Made by a program: the position numbers and the translations under genes
The notes under the pieces: model-generated
What the model saw: the letters and a program-made list of their open reading frames with translations, nothing else
Databases searched by the model: none
Told to the model about the DNA's origin: nothing
Shown: positions 1-7,963 of the stretch, one piece after another
Layout: each line of letters opens with the position of its first letter
Position numbering within the stretch: the first letter of the stretch is position 1
DNA from: Agaribacillus aureus
GTDB lineage: Bacteria; Bacteroidota; Bacteroidia; Cytophagales; Cyclobacteriaceae
NCBI GenBank assembly: GCA_030442055.1
Contig: JAUJEB010000001.1
Span: 2,666,001-2,730,000 of the forward strand
DNA: 64,000 nt
Direction of reading: 5' to 3'

Positions 1-802
1 GATTCTTGTTGGTCGCGGGATAGATATAAATCCCCCCCTTCAGCAGATTTCTATGAAAATCGGCGACCAATGAACCTATGTAACGACCCGAGTAATTATT
101 TTCCCGGCAGTAGCTTATATACTTTTTGACCCCATCATCAAAGCTGAGACTCGAGCCCTCATTAATGGAATAAATGCTGCCATTTTCCGGAATGGTCATA
201 TTTTGGTGGGACAACAAGTATTCCCCCAACGACGGATCGTACGTAAACCCATTGACGCCATGGCCCGTGGTGTAAACCAGCATAGTGGAAGACCCATAGA
301 GAATATAACCGGCCGCTACCTGTTCAATACCTTTTTGCAAATAGTCTTTCTCCTCTACTGCACTGCCGATCGGAGAGATCCGCCTGTAAATGGAAAAAAT
401 GGTGCCTACCGAAACATTAACATCTATATTTGACGAACCGTCAAGCGGGTCTATGGCTACAATGTATTTTTTGTGGTTGTCAATTTCTATCACTTCATCG
501 TCTTCCTCCGATATAATGGCGCAGACTTCCTGTCCTTTGGTAAAGGCTCGTACGAACCTGATATTGGCTAACACATCTAATTTTTGCTGATCTTCTCCCT
601 GTACATTTTGCGTGCCAATTGATCCGATAATATTTATCAGGCCGGCTTTGTTCATCTCCCTGTTAACTACCTTTCCCGCCAGGGCAATATCCCGTAACAA
701 TTGCGAAAGCTCTCCCGAGGCATATTGAAAATCGTCTTGCTTTATTTTAATAAATCTGTCGAGCGCCGTTCCCATTGGTAAGGCAATCCTGGAATCTTCC
801 AT
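1..802 (-). CDS. fbp: Class I fructose-1,6-bisphosphatase, 3' end cut by window edge
   Basis: Hydrolyses fructose 1,6-bisphosphate to fructose 6-phosphate, the committed step of gluconeogenesis, in the cytoplasm. The first 267 residues are visible; family members have about 330. The metal-binding motif [12 protein letters not shown] lies at residues 118-129, preceded by SEEDDE (98-103), and the substrate-binding stretch [16 protein letters not shown] follows at about 239-254. The start is the ATG at 800-802, giving MEDSRIALP, with no in-frame alternative that keeps the N-terminal arm. It is divergent from the aspartokinase, with a 156-bp AT-rich spacer. The C-terminus lies outside the window, so completeness cannot be judged. 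The identification is secure. Confidence 0.95.
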   Translation of the reverse strand, partial: MEDSRIALPMGTALDRFIKIKQDDFQYASGELSQLLRDIALAGKVVNREMNKAGLINIIGSIGTQNVQGEDQQKLDVLANIRFVRAFTKGQEVCAIISEEDDEVIEIDNHKKYIVAIDPLDGSSNIDVNVSVGTIFSIYRRISPIGSAVEEKDYLQKGIEQVAAGYILYGSSTMLVYTTGHGVNGFTYDPSLGEYLLSHQNMTIPENGSIYSINEGSSLSFDDGVKKYISYCRENNYSGRYIGSLVADFHRNLLKGGIYIYPATNKN

Positions 803-958
803 GAAAACTTTTGAACTTTTTATTAATTCTATACTTATTTTGCCAAAAGTAGCATTTAAAACGTTTGTTGAAAATGAATTTATCAGGAAATTTACATTTA
901 ATAAGAAAAAGTTGTAAACTTCCGGCATTTATAAATTAATGATTAATTTGATAAATTG

Positions 959-2239
959 ATGAAGGTTTACAAGTTTGGCGGCGCCTCAATCAAGAGCGCG
1001 GAAGCGGTGAATAATATGATTAAAATCGTTGAGGACCGTCAGCCTGAAAGTTTGGTAGTGGTGGTATCCGCCATGGGAAAAACCACCAATGCCCTGGAGG
1101 ATTTATATCATCTGGCATTAAAAAGACAGCCATATAAAAAGCAACTTGATCAGTTAATAACCTATCACCACGACATCGCTTTAAAGCTTCTCAATGACCA
1201 GGGCAACGGTATCTTTGAAACCATCAACCAATTGGGAGCTGAAATGGAAAAGGGCCTGGACAACCCTCCTCCCCCGCTGGCAAAGGCAGCCTTTTATGAT
1301 AGCATTGTTTCCTATGGCGAAAGGCTTTCGTCACGCATTATTCACGCTGCTATGCATCAAAAAGCAATGAAGGCCAAATGGATAAATGCCAGGGATTTTA
1401 TTATCACGGATTTTAGTTTCAGGGAAGCAAAAATTAATTGGGAGAAAACTGAAAACAATATAAACGGTGCGCTGAAGCCCATGTTGCAAGATCATATTTT
1501 GTTAACACAGGGATTTATCGGTGGCACGCCGGATGGGGCGTACACAACACTGGGACGAGAAGGCTCCGACTTTACCGCGGCCATTATCGGCTCATGCCTG
1601 AAGGCGCAATCGGTCACTATCTGGAAAGACGTGCCGGGCATCCTCAACGCCGATCCAAAAATTATTCAAAAAGCGGTAAAATTCGAAAACCTCAACTATC
1701 ACGAGGCAGCGGAAATGACCTATTATGGAGCTTCCGTTATTCACCCCAAAACCATCAAACCCCTGGCTAATGCCAACATTCCATTGCTGGTCAAATCATT
1801 TGAGCAACCCTCTAAATCCGGCACCTCCATTAATGCAGACGAAACGGTTGAAAGTGTCCCCTCCATCATATTCAAACCGAATCAAAGCCTGGTGACATTC
1901 AAGGTCAAAGACTTTACATTTATCAATGAAAATAACTTGAGCATCATTTTTCACCTGCTGGACCAGCTAAACATTAAAATCAATATGATGCAAAACTCTG
2001 CTATTTCCTTTTCGATCTGTATCGATAACCAGGTGGAAAAAATTTCTGAGTTGATAGCATCTCTGAAAAATGATTTTGAAGTCCAACATCACACAGGACT
2101 ATCTTTGACAACCGTAAAAAATTATGACCAGGAGACACTTGACAAATTCTCTGAAGGCAAAGAAATCCTGCTCGAACAAAAGACAAAGCATACCTTCCAG
2201 ATTGTTGTGGAAGACCAGCATTGGAAGTATATGATTTAG
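959..2239 (+). CDS. lysC: Aspartate kinase (aspartokinase)
   Basis: Phosphorylates L-aspartate at the head of the lysine, threonine and methionine pathway. The nucleotide-binding signature KFGGAS is at residues 5-10, the aspartate-binding stretch TLGREGSDFTAA near 196-207, and WKDVPGILNADP near 222-233. The C-terminal third resembles a regulatory ACT region, with the second ACT half poorly conserved. A TTG three bases upstream is also in frame, but the ATG at 959 gives the usual family start MKVYKFGG, so I use it; length 426 aa. It runs convergently into the fructosamine-kinase homologue with a 5-bp gap and no visible terminator. No leader peptide or riboswitch was seen in the 156-bp upstream spacer, so feedback is probably at the enzyme level. 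Confidence 0.93.
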   Translation: MKVYKFGGASIKSAEAVNNMIKIVEDRQPESLVVVVSAMGKTTNALEDLYHLALKRQPYKKQLDQLITYHHDIALKLLNDQGNGIFETINQLGAEMEKGLDNPPPPLAKAAFYDSIVSYGERLSSRIIHAAMHQKAMKAKWINARDFIITDFSFREAKINWEKTENNINGALKPMLQDHILLTQGFIGGTPDGAYTTLGREGSDFTAAIIGSCLKAQSVTIWKDVPGILNADPKIIQKAVKFENLNYHEAAEMTYYGASVIHPKTIKPLANANIPLLVKSFEQPSKSGTSINADETVESVPSIIFKPNQSLVTFKVKDFTFINENNLSIIFHLLDQLNIKINMMQNSAISFSICIDNQVEKISELIASLKNDFEVQHHTGLSLTTVKNYDQETLDKFSEGKEILLEQKTKHTFQIVVEDQHWKYMI

Positions 2240-2244
2240 AGTCA

Positions 2245-3117
2245 TTACAGGAACCTGCTCACAATACGCTTTATACCACTTAAATAGGAGGCGCCAAATA
2301 AATTCAGGTGAACCAATAACGGATAGAGGTTGTACAGGTCCATGCGCTGATCAAAGCCGGCTTCCATTGGATAATTCTCCTGGTAGCTTGCATAGAATGC
2401 TGCATCAAAACCACCGAACAACCTCGTAAAAGCAATTTCCATTTCCGGATGTCCATAATATACGGCAGGGTCAATCAGACATGGCATACCGTCGAGCCCG
2501 GTTATTATATTGCCACTCCACAGGTCGCCATGTAATAAGGAAGGTTTGACGGCCGGAAATAAGTCTTTGCATCTGGAATAGATCTTTCTGAATTCTGTCA
2601 CAAATTTCTTGTCTACCAGTTTGTTGCTTATCGCCAGTTGCAATTGAGCTTCCAACCTGTTCTCAATAAAAAAATCGTTCCAATGTTCTTTTTTACTATT
2701 GTCCTGAAAAAGGGAACCAATATAATTATGATGTGACAATCCGAACAAATCCGCGTGATTGTGATGCTGTTCCGCCAGTTGCCTGCCCATAATCTCCCAA
2801 TAGTTTCCAACTTGTGGTGTATGCTCTATAAATTCCAATATCAAATAGCTGTTATCAGCGTCTACCTCACAGCCAAGCACTGCCGGTATCACGAATTGGC
2901 TGTGCTTGCGGAGCAGGGAAAGTCCTTTATACTCTGCTAAAAACATATCATGCTTTTCCCTTCGATTACATTTAACAAAAAAAGGTCCCTGGTTCGTTTT
3001 CACCAACAGCGCGTTATTGATACACCCTCCGGACAAAGGTCTGATCGCCTCCACCTTTACTGCGGAACCGAGTACCTGCTCCAGCACTTTGCTAAAGTTT
3101 TGATATTGATTATGCAA
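2245..3117 (-). CDS. Fructosamine/ketosamine-3-kinase family protein
   Basis: An aminoglycoside-phosphotransferase-fold kinase of the fructosamine-3-kinase group. Family members phosphorylate ketosamines (glycated lysines) on proteins, which destabilises the adduct and repairs the protein. Visible motifs are SGGCIN (29-34), the ATP lysine in FFVKCN (46-51), the catalytic loop HGDLWSGN (196-203) and the metal-binding DPAVYYGHPEMEIA (216-229). At 290 aa it has the usual full length. It lies 8 bp downstream of a low-molecular-weight phosphatase gene on the same strand, so the two probably form an operon. Bacterial homologues often prefer ribulosamine or erythrulosamine over fructosamine; the substrate here cannot be read from sequence. 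Confidence 0.88.
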   Translation of the reverse strand: MHNQYQNFSKVLEQVLGSAVKVEAIRPLSGGCINNALLVKTNQGPFFVKCNRREKHDMFLAEYKGLSLLRKHSQFVIPAVLGCEVDADNSYLILEFIEHTPQVGNYWEIMGRQLAEQHHNHADLFGLSHHNYIGSLFQDNSKKEHWNDFFIENRLEAQLQLAISNKLVDKKFVTEFRKIYSRCKDLFPAVKPSLLHGDLWSGNIITGLDGMPCLIDPAVYYGHPEMEIAFTRLFGGFDAAFYASYQENYPMEAGFDQRMDLYNLYPLLVHLNLFGASYLSGIKRIVSRFL

Positions 3118-3125
3118 AACCTAAA

Positions 3126-3611
3126 TCAGGATAATAAATTGTGTTTTTCAATTAAATAATTCAGAAAGTTTTTATTTGAGCGGTATAGGATATCATAAAC
3201 TTCCTGGAATCCCTGGGCTCCCCCGTAATAGGGATCCGGGACGTCCAGGCCCTTTCCTTCGTTATCAAACTGTCTCATTTTTAAAAGCTCATAATCTTTC
3301 GAGCCGCCTGGCGTCTGCAGCAAGGCAATGTCGTCGTAGTTGTTTTGGTCCATCGCCAATATGTAATCATACTGGTCGAAATGTTTTGCTTTAAACTGCT
3401 GCCCTTTATGATTTAATTGCAGCCCGTTGTTACGGGCATTAAGCACCGTTCGATGGTCGGGATCTTCCCCGATATGATAGTTGGAAGTACCCGCCGAATC
3501 GCACACTATCTTATCGTCTAATTTCAAACTGGTAACCTGTTGTTTAAAAATGCCTTCTGCCAATGGTGAGCGGCAAATGTTTCCAAGGCACACAAATATA
3601 ATCTTAATCAC
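3126..3611 (-). CDS. Low-molecular-weight protein tyrosine phosphatase
   Basis: Cysteine-dependent phosphatase of the arsenate-reductase-like LMW-PTP family. The P-loop CLGNICRS places the nucleophile at Cys8 and the phosphate-binding Arg at 14, and the general acid is Asp126 in DPYYGG. At 161 aa it is complete. It sits directly upstream of the fructosamine-kinase homologue with an 8-bp gap. That pairing favours a role in dephosphorylating sugar adducts on proteins (ribulosamine 5-phosphate) rather than, or besides, phosphotyrosine. The phosphatase activity class is secure from the motifs; the substrate is inferred from context. Confidence 0.92.
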   Translation of the reverse strand: MIKIIFVCLGNICRSPLAEGIFKQQVTSLKLDDKIVCDSAGTSNYHIGEDPDHRTVLNARNNGLQLNHKGQQFKAKHFDQYDYILAMDQNNYDDIALLQTPGGSKDYELLKMRQFDNEGKGLDVPDPYYGGAQGFQEVYDILYRSNKNFLNYLIEKHNLLS

Positions 3612-4036
3612 TTCTTACAATTTTCATATGAAAAATAACCAATTGAAAATTAAACAAAATCTTTAATTTTCTCCTTTTGACGGAAAATTATCTACTTTTT
3701 TCTCCCAGACCATATCATTTCTCTAAATATTTAATCGTCAGAATGTTAAAATTCAATAATGGCAATGCTCCTTACATGGAAAATTAAAGGCATTTGAACT
3801 TTGCTCATAAGTGGGTTTTCAGAAAAATGTTGATTTAAGGACATTTTTGAATTTAAAGATTTGATTAATTCCGGTTTGCAAATCATTGAAAAATTTTTTT
3901 TTAAAAAAAGTAACGGAATACTACATATCCAATATTTTTATTTAAATTAACATTCTCATATTACTTGAAAGTTAGATATTTGTATTACTGATAATCAAAG
4001 TATTATATTTAATTTAAAAAGTATTAAGTTTGGTTC
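3612..4036. other. AT-rich intergenic region between divergent genes
   Basis: A 425-bp, very AT-rich spacer between the phosphatase operon (minus) and the small secreted peptide (plus). I find no convincing coding sequence or RNA gene. It must carry promoters for both directions. The best candidate on the plus strand is a TATTTG element around 3975, which matches only part of the Bacteroidota -7 consensus. Confidence 0.6.
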
Positions 4037-4234
4037 ATGAAAATTAATAGGGATTCAGTAAAATTTCTGACCAAAATTGTAGCGCTGGCAATTATTATTT
4101 TAGCAGGCTATGCAGAAAAAAATCAAACCAGCTCTCCAGCGCAGAAAGGAGCGGTAGATTTAATCATCACTAACGACGGCCACCAGAAACCTCCATTTAA
4201 GAAGGTCCAGCGTATCAAAAACCAAAGTGTTTAA
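4037..4234 (+). CDS. Small secreted or membrane peptide, unknown function
   Basis: A 65-residue protein that I do not recognise. A basic N-terminus (MKINRDSVKFLTK) is followed by a hydrophobic stretch, IVALAIIILAG (residues 14-24), then a polar, Lys/Gln-rich tail with PPFKK near the end. This fits a cleavable signal peptide or a single membrane anchor with about 40 exported residues. There is no lipobox cysteine. It stands alone between divergent neighbours and is followed by several RNA hairpins and a strong intrinsic terminator, which argues for a real short transcript. Either a genuine small peptide or an RNA gene with an incidental reading frame is possible. Confidence 0.5.
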   Translation: MKINRDSVKFLTKIVALAIIILAGYAEKNQTSSPAQKGAVDLIITNDGHQKPPFKKVQRIKNQSV

Positions 4235-4252
4235 AAAAATTTAAAAAAAAAA

Positions 4253-4312
4253 TGCATGGGGAGGTTACCTATGCTTTGTGTGTGGTATATATGGGTACAT
4301 AACACACACACA
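4253..4312 (+). other. Consecutive RNA hairpins in the 3' region of the small peptide gene
   Basis: Two stem-loops precede the terminator. The first pairs GCAT (4253) with ATGC (to about 4274) around an AGG/CCT inner stem. The second pairs TGTGTGTG (4277-4284) with CACACACA (4303-4310) and is followed by a T-rich run. Their order, directly after the stop codon and before the terminator at 4351, makes a structured 3' untranslated region likely. Function unknown. Confidence 0.45.
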
Positions 4313-4350
4313 TTTTATTTTATTCATACACCTGTTTAACATTTTTCCGG

Positions 4351-4384
4351 AAAACCTTCTTTAAAGAGAAGGTTTTTCTTTTTT
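4351..4384 (+). terminator. Intrinsic terminator of the small peptide gene
   Basis: Perfect 10-bp stem AAAACCTTCT (4351-4360) / AGAAGGTTTT (4367-4376) with a 6-base loop, followed by a T-rich tail to 4384. It ends the plus-strand transcript starting upstream of 4037. Confidence 0.85.
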
Positions 4385-4600
4385 AATCTTTTCACAATTC
4401 AAGATTTGCGGGACAAAGAATAGTCGACGCTTTTTTCTATATGAATAAAGCATTGTCGCCCCCAAAATCAGGTAGACAGTATATTGATAGCATACTCCCA
4501 ATTCCTTTGGTCATGTCTTTTGCCACCAAGAATCTTTCTCCAACTAAAATGATATGGCTGATGTTGCTATGACTTCGTGAAAGGAAAACCTCCATAACGT

Positions 4601-4642
4601 AAAAAGCCCAGGGAGTTGTCATGAGACACTTTTCCCTGGGCT
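4601..4642 (-). terminator. Intrinsic terminator of outer-membrane-type gene, copy A
   Basis: On the minus strand a perfect 10-bp stem AGCCCAGGGA / TCCCTGGGCT (plus-strand 4605-4614 and 4633-4642) is followed by a run of T. It lies 26 bp after the stop codon of the gene at 4668 and is conserved in the second copy. Confidence 0.87.
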
Positions 4643-4667
4643 GTGAAATGGAATATCTTTGTATTAT

Positions 4668-5741
4668 CTATCTTATGTTGATCCCGACACCTGCCGTCAA
4701 TGTATTGTACTCCTGTAAAGTGTAATCTGCATGAAGTGTCAGAAAGGCCAGCAGCTTCATTCTCAAACCGGCGCTTCCTCTGACGCCGGAATTAGAAAAT
4801 GATAAATCAATCGGATCGTTAAGCGTATCTACAGATTGAGCGAGTTCATAGGTGCCTAATAACTGTAACTCGGAACTTGCACTGTTAAATCCTAAGGAAC
4901 CATAAAGCGTAAATTCAAAGAGTTTCTTGGCAATCAGATCCTTCGAAATTATACCCTGAACAGTCAGCGATTTTATTTTGTAATTAGATATCTGATCATT
5001 GGTTCCGTTGTTAAGGTCTGAGGAAGTAAGATCATAACTTGCTTCAATTTTTGTATATCCCACAAAGCCTGAAAGGTGAAATGGCGATTCTTTTAAGCCG
5101 GGAATCCATTGTTTTATATTATGCAATATCCCAAAGCCAAATATTTTTCCTTCAAAGTCGTCCACATCGACCGTTGGCGCCCATCGCAATTTTAAATCCG
5201 TATCTTTGGGCAATCCAATCCCTAAATGCGCCATAGGAACCGGAACAAAATTGTGCCCCACCTCTTCTTTTAAGTCCAACCCAGAAGGTGCCTGCCTCGA
5301 AATAGTAGTACCGGTAGGTAAATTATTATCATCAAGTACCGCAACTTCGATATTCTGATCCTCGGTTGCTTTTGGCCCAACCACTGTAGGCAAATCCGCA
5401 AACGCATTACCACCTTCTAGTTGAAGTCTCTCAAAATCACTATTGGCAAACCTAAATGTTTGATCTTTATCGGGGATCATAGCCAAATTGGCAGTAATGG
5501 TAAGGTCAAACCCCATCACTTTATGAGTTTTTGCCGTGTTATACCACCCATTGGCAAGACCGAATCCAACACCTTTAAAAACAGGTTCAATAAACTTGCC
5601 GAGATATTTCTCAGCGTCTGCTGTTCCTCCCTCTAACAAAACATCAAATTCATCCTGTGCCTTCGCCTGGTTATTAACCAAAAATAATAGTGTCGCTGCA
5701 AACAGCAGCAGCTTTACTCGTATTCTAAATTGCTTTTTCAT
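4668..5741 (-). CDS. Outer-membrane beta-barrel-type protein (DUF6588-like), copy A
   Basis: A 357-aa exported protein with a signal peptide: basic start MKKQFRIRVK, hydrophobic LLLFAATLLFLV, then NNQAKAQ with cleavage likely after the AKA. The mature part has alternating hydrophobic/polar strands, repeated Gly-aromatic turns, and a C-terminal strand ending AGVGINIR, typical of small Bacteroidota outer-membrane barrels. I recognise it as the DUF6588-type group of unknown function, with moderate certainty about the family name. The paralogue at 6542 lies on the same strand and differs mainly in the loop at about residues 115-140 and in the signal peptide. Each copy has its own terminator, so they are probably transcribed separately. 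Confidence 0.7.
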   Translation of the reverse strand: MKKQFRIRVKLLLFAATLLFLVNNQAKAQDEFDVLLEGGTADAEKYLGKFIEPVFKGVGFGLANGWYNTAKTHKVMGFDLTITANLAMIPDKDQTFRFANSDFERLQLEGGNAFADLPTVVGPKATEDQNIEVAVLDDNNLPTGTTISRQAPSGLDLKEEVGHNFVPVPMAHLGIGLPKDTDLKLRWAPTVDVDDFEGKIFGFGILHNIKQWIPGLKESPFHLSGFVGYTKIEASYDLTSSDLNNGTNDQISNYKIKSLTVQGIISKDLIAKKLFEFTLYGSLGFNSASSELQLLGTYELAQSVDTLNDPIDLSFSNSGVRGSAGLRMKLLAFLTLHADYTLQEYNTLTAGVGINIR

Positions 5742-6031
5742 AGTCTTGTCTTTTTAGATAAATAATAGGAGCAGAAACATGTTTTGCCGTTGGGTTAGTG
5801 CAAGAGAATTAAGAACAGAAAGCCAATGTCTTTGCGCCCATTCACCTAACTTTTCAACCGCCTCCCATGCTTCAATTAAGGGGTTGAAAAAATTAGATAG
5901 GTATAAAATATTAATTATCATGAGTAGTACAAAGCTGGCGAAAGAGGGGCGAAGGAGCTGTGCGAAAACCGTTTAAATCTATGTGAGAAACGGCAGATGA
6001 GTGATTCGAGGCTGATTTTCCTTAATTCGGC
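5742..6031. other. Spacer between duplicated genes; no clear gene
   Basis: About 290 bp containing the upstream region of copy A and a stretch with no recognisable product. Short open frames are present (for example 5779-5976 plus), but they lack composition bias, a recognised domain or a good ribosome-binding context. With the T9SS relic that follows, the stretch looks like decayed sequence. Confidence 0.5.
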
Positions 6032-6355
6032 ATGAGACAAGCTTATTTAGATAATGGGTGGGACGGGTTCGGATCCATCACGGAAGAACAACAAGTACTA
6101 ACCGCAAGAAGTAATAATGAGTTCAGGAATTTTACAGTCTATCCCAACCCGACAAGGGATAAGGTCCATATTGATCCAGGTTTAGGGCAAGAATTAAAAC
6201 AAGTAAATATCTATACGATGACCGGAGCCTATTTGTACTCGGAAAACGGACTCGAAATAAACACGGGCCGTCTATCCAGGGGGACGTACCTATCTGAAAT
6301 CGTGACCCAAACAGGTGATAGATCCATGAAGAGGGTTATATATACAGTAATATAA
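6032..6355 (+). pseudogene. Orphan type IX secretion C-terminal sorting domain (gene relic)
   Basis: The 107-residue frame is almost entirely a Por/type IX secretion sorting domain of the type A kind. It has VYPNPTRDKV at residues 37-46, then VNIYTMTGAYLYS, the turn RLSRGTYLSEIV and the closing basic strand MKRVIYTVI. Such domains normally terminate large secreted enzymes or adhesins, where the barrel-secreted passenger lies upstream. Here only about 30 unrecognised residues precede it, with an in-frame stop at 6023, so the passenger is missing. There is no signal peptide. I call it the 3' remnant of a lost secreted-protein gene, stranded between the two duplicated barrel genes. A functional mini-protein is unlikely. 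Confidence 0.75.
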
Positions 6356-6476
6356 GCCCTCATTGGCATACTCCCAATTCCTTTGGTAAAGTCTTTTGCC
6401 ACCAAGAATCTTTCTCCAACTAAAATGATATGGCTGATGTTGCTATGACTTCGTGAAAGGAAAACCTCCATAATGT

Positions 6477-6516
6477 AAAAAGCCCAGGGAGTTGTCATCA
6501 GACTTTTCCCTGGGCT
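6477..6516 (-). terminator. Intrinsic terminator of outer-membrane-type gene, copy B
   Basis: Same 10-bp stem as copy A (plus-strand 6481-6490 pairing with 6507-6516), with a loop two bases shorter and T residues after it on the minus strand. It follows the stop codon at 6542. Confidence 0.85.
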
Positions 6517-6541
6517 GTGAAATGGAATATCTTTGTATTGC

Positions 6542-7621
6542 CTATCTTACGTTGATCCCAACGCCGGCAGTCAATGTATTGTACTCTTGTAAAGTGTAAT
6601 CCGCATGAAGTGTCAGAAAGGCCAATAGTTTCATTCTCAAACCTGCACTTCCTCTAACACCTGAATTAGAAAATGATAAATCGACCGGATCGTTCAAGGT
6701 ATTGACAGATTGATCCAATTCGTAAGTACCCAATAGCTGTAGTTCGGAACTCGCGCTGTTATAACCCAAAGAACCGTAAACAGTAAATTCAAACAATTTT
6801 TTGGCTATCAGATCCTTTGAAATTATACCCTGAATGGTCAGTGATTTTACTTTGTAATTGGAAACCTGATCATTTGTTCCATTATTTAGGTCTGAGGAGG
6901 TAAGGTCGTAGCTTGCTTCAATTTTGGTATATCCTACAAAACCTGAAAGGTGAAATGGTGACTCTTTCAAGCCTGGAATCCATTGTTTTACATTGTGCAG
7001 TATACCAAAGCCAAATATTTTCCCCTCAAAGTCGTCCACATCAACCGTTGGCGCCCATCGTATTTTCAAATCAGTATCTTTAGGCAATCCAATTCCTAAA
7101 TGAGCCATAGGAACCGGCACAAAATTGTGTCCGACCTCTTCCTTTAGGTCTAACCCTGAAGGTGCCTGCCTCGAAATGGTGGTGCCGGTAGGTATATCGT
7201 TGTCATCAATAACCACAATTTCAATATTTTCGGTTGTTTTCGGTCCGGCTACTGTCGGTAAATCAGCACTCGGGCTACCACTTTCGAGCTGAAGTCTTTC
7301 AAAATCGCTGCTGACAAATTTAAATGTTTGATCCTTATCCGGAACCATCGCCAAATTAGCGGTGATGGTAAGATCAATCCCCATTACCTTGTGTGTTTTT
7401 GCCGTGTTGTACCATCCATTCGCAAGACCGAATCCTACACCTTTGAAAATGGGTTCAATGTATTTGCCAAGATATTTCTCAGCATCAGCTGTTCCTCCCT
7501 CCAATAAAACATCAAATTCATCCTGTGCCTTCGCCTGGTTGTTAACCAAAAACAATAGCGTAGCGGCAAACAGCAACAGCTTCAATAATATTCTCAACTT
7601 AATTCGTAATTCTAATCCCAT
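6542..7621 (-). CDS. Outer-membrane beta-barrel-type protein (DUF6588-like), copy B
   Basis: A 359-aa paralogue of the protein at 4668. The signal peptide core LLLFAATLLFLVNNQAKAQ is shared, but the N-terminus is longer (MGLELRIKLRILLK). The mature sequence is nearly collinear, including LLEGGTADAEKYLGK after the cleavage site and the C-terminal AGVGINVR. Divergence is concentrated in the variable loop around residues 115-140 and in conservative swaps along the strands, as expected for a barrel under selection on exposed loops. No partner gene hints at a substrate. Family name as for copy A; function unknown. Confidence 0.7.
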   Translation of the reverse strand: MGLELRIKLRILLKLLLFAATLLFLVNNQAKAQDEFDVLLEGGTADAEKYLGKYIEPIFKGVGFGLANGWYNTAKTHKVMGIDLTITANLAMVPDKDQTFKFVSSDFERLQLESGSPSADLPTVAGPKTTENIEIVVIDDNDIPTGTTISRQAPSGLDLKEEVGHNFVPVPMAHLGIGLPKDTDLKIRWAPTVDVDDFEGKIFGFGILHNVKQWIPGLKESPFHLSGFVGYTKIEASYDLTSSDLNNGTNDQVSNYKVKSLTIQGIISKDLIAKKLFEFTVYGSLGYNSASSELQLLGTYELDQSVNTLNDPVDLSFSNSGVRGSAGLRMKLLAFLTLHADYTLQEYNTLTAGVGINVR

Positions 7622-7963
7622 ATTTTTATTTCACAAATTTTCCTAAATACAAATGTGCCTATTATGCAGAAGAATCCTTATTGCCTTTACCAGCTAACCT
7701 TACATTTGTTTGAATTAGGGCCTATCTATCAGCTCTAAAGCGCTTTTTCCTCCGGTCATAAACATAACTATCTGTATTTCAGATTTATAGAAATTAAAAC
7801 GTGGGAGGCGTAATGACAAGCGTTTATTTGCCGGGGTGCAGCCTCCCCGGACCCGCTTATTTAATTAAGAAAAATGTATGACAACCTTCTATGAAAGTTC
7901 ATAAAGATTACTCACTTTTGCAGCTGTTTTTAACAATTCACACATTAAAATCGCATAGAAAAA
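7622..7963. other. Intergenic region upstream of peroxiredoxin
   Basis: A 342-bp spacer between the divergent copy B gene and the peroxiredoxin gene. It holds the alternative GC-rich hairpins noted at 7803-7850 and presumably promoters in both directions. I see no coding sequence and no exact Bacteroidota promoter match. Confidence 0.5.
7803..7850 (+). other. Mutually exclusive GC-rich hairpins upstream of peroxiredoxin
   Basis: GGGAGGC (7803-7809) can pair with GCCTCCC (7841-7847), while CCGGGG (7831-7836) can pair with CCCCGG (7845-7850). The two pairings share the 3' segment and cannot coexist. There is no U-tract, so this is not an ordinary terminator. The peroxiredoxin start lies 114 bases downstream. 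Confidence 0.4.

Larger units (their letters stand above)
4490..5741 (-). repeat. Tandem duplication, copy A (gene plus 3' noncoding end)
   Basis: Copy A of a duplicated unit whose partner is 6366-7621. The unit contains the outer-membrane-type gene, its terminator and about 115 bp beyond it. In the 178 noncoding bases (4490-4667 versus 6366-6541) I count six substitutions and one two-base indel, clearly fewer than in an equal length of adjacent coding sequence. Similarity ends sharply at GCATACTCCC on the distal side and in the signal-peptide codons on the proximal side. Confidence 0.85.
6366..7621 (-). repeat. Tandem duplication, copy B (gene plus 3' noncoding end)
   Basis: Partner of the unit at 4490-5741, same orientation, about 1.9 kb away. 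The noncoding end (6366-6541) is nearly identical to copy A, while the coding region differs at many synonymous positions. The T9SS relic lies between the two units. Confidence 0.85.

Noticed and set aside
803-958. Search for a Lys/Thr leader peptide before the aspartokinase gene
   Set aside because: A 21-codon frame exists but is not rich in Thr, Lys or Met and no terminator/antiterminator pair follows.
956-961. TTG start three bases before the aspartokinase ATG
   Set aside because: The ATG gives the normal family N-terminus and no evidence favours the earlier codon.
4437-4622. Minus-strand frame running out of the terminator of copy A, also present in copy B
   Set aside because: Its start lies in the terminator loop and its C-termini diverge after the repeat ends; conservation is explained by the duplicated noncoding segment.
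5779-5976. Open frame on the plus strand between the duplicated genes
   Set aside because: No recognisable domain, poor ribosome-binding context and Cys/Ser/Lys-rich composition unlike neighbours; treated as noncoding.
5930-6030. Possible group II intron fragment (GTGCGAAAACCG and GTGAGAAACGGCAG)
   Set aside because: Superficial resemblance to intron ends only; no domain V pattern and no reverse transcriptase in the vicinity.
6021-6033. AATTCGGCATGAG resembling a cloning adapter
   Set aside because: Differs from the adapter and lies in continuous, locally consistent sequence; coincidence.
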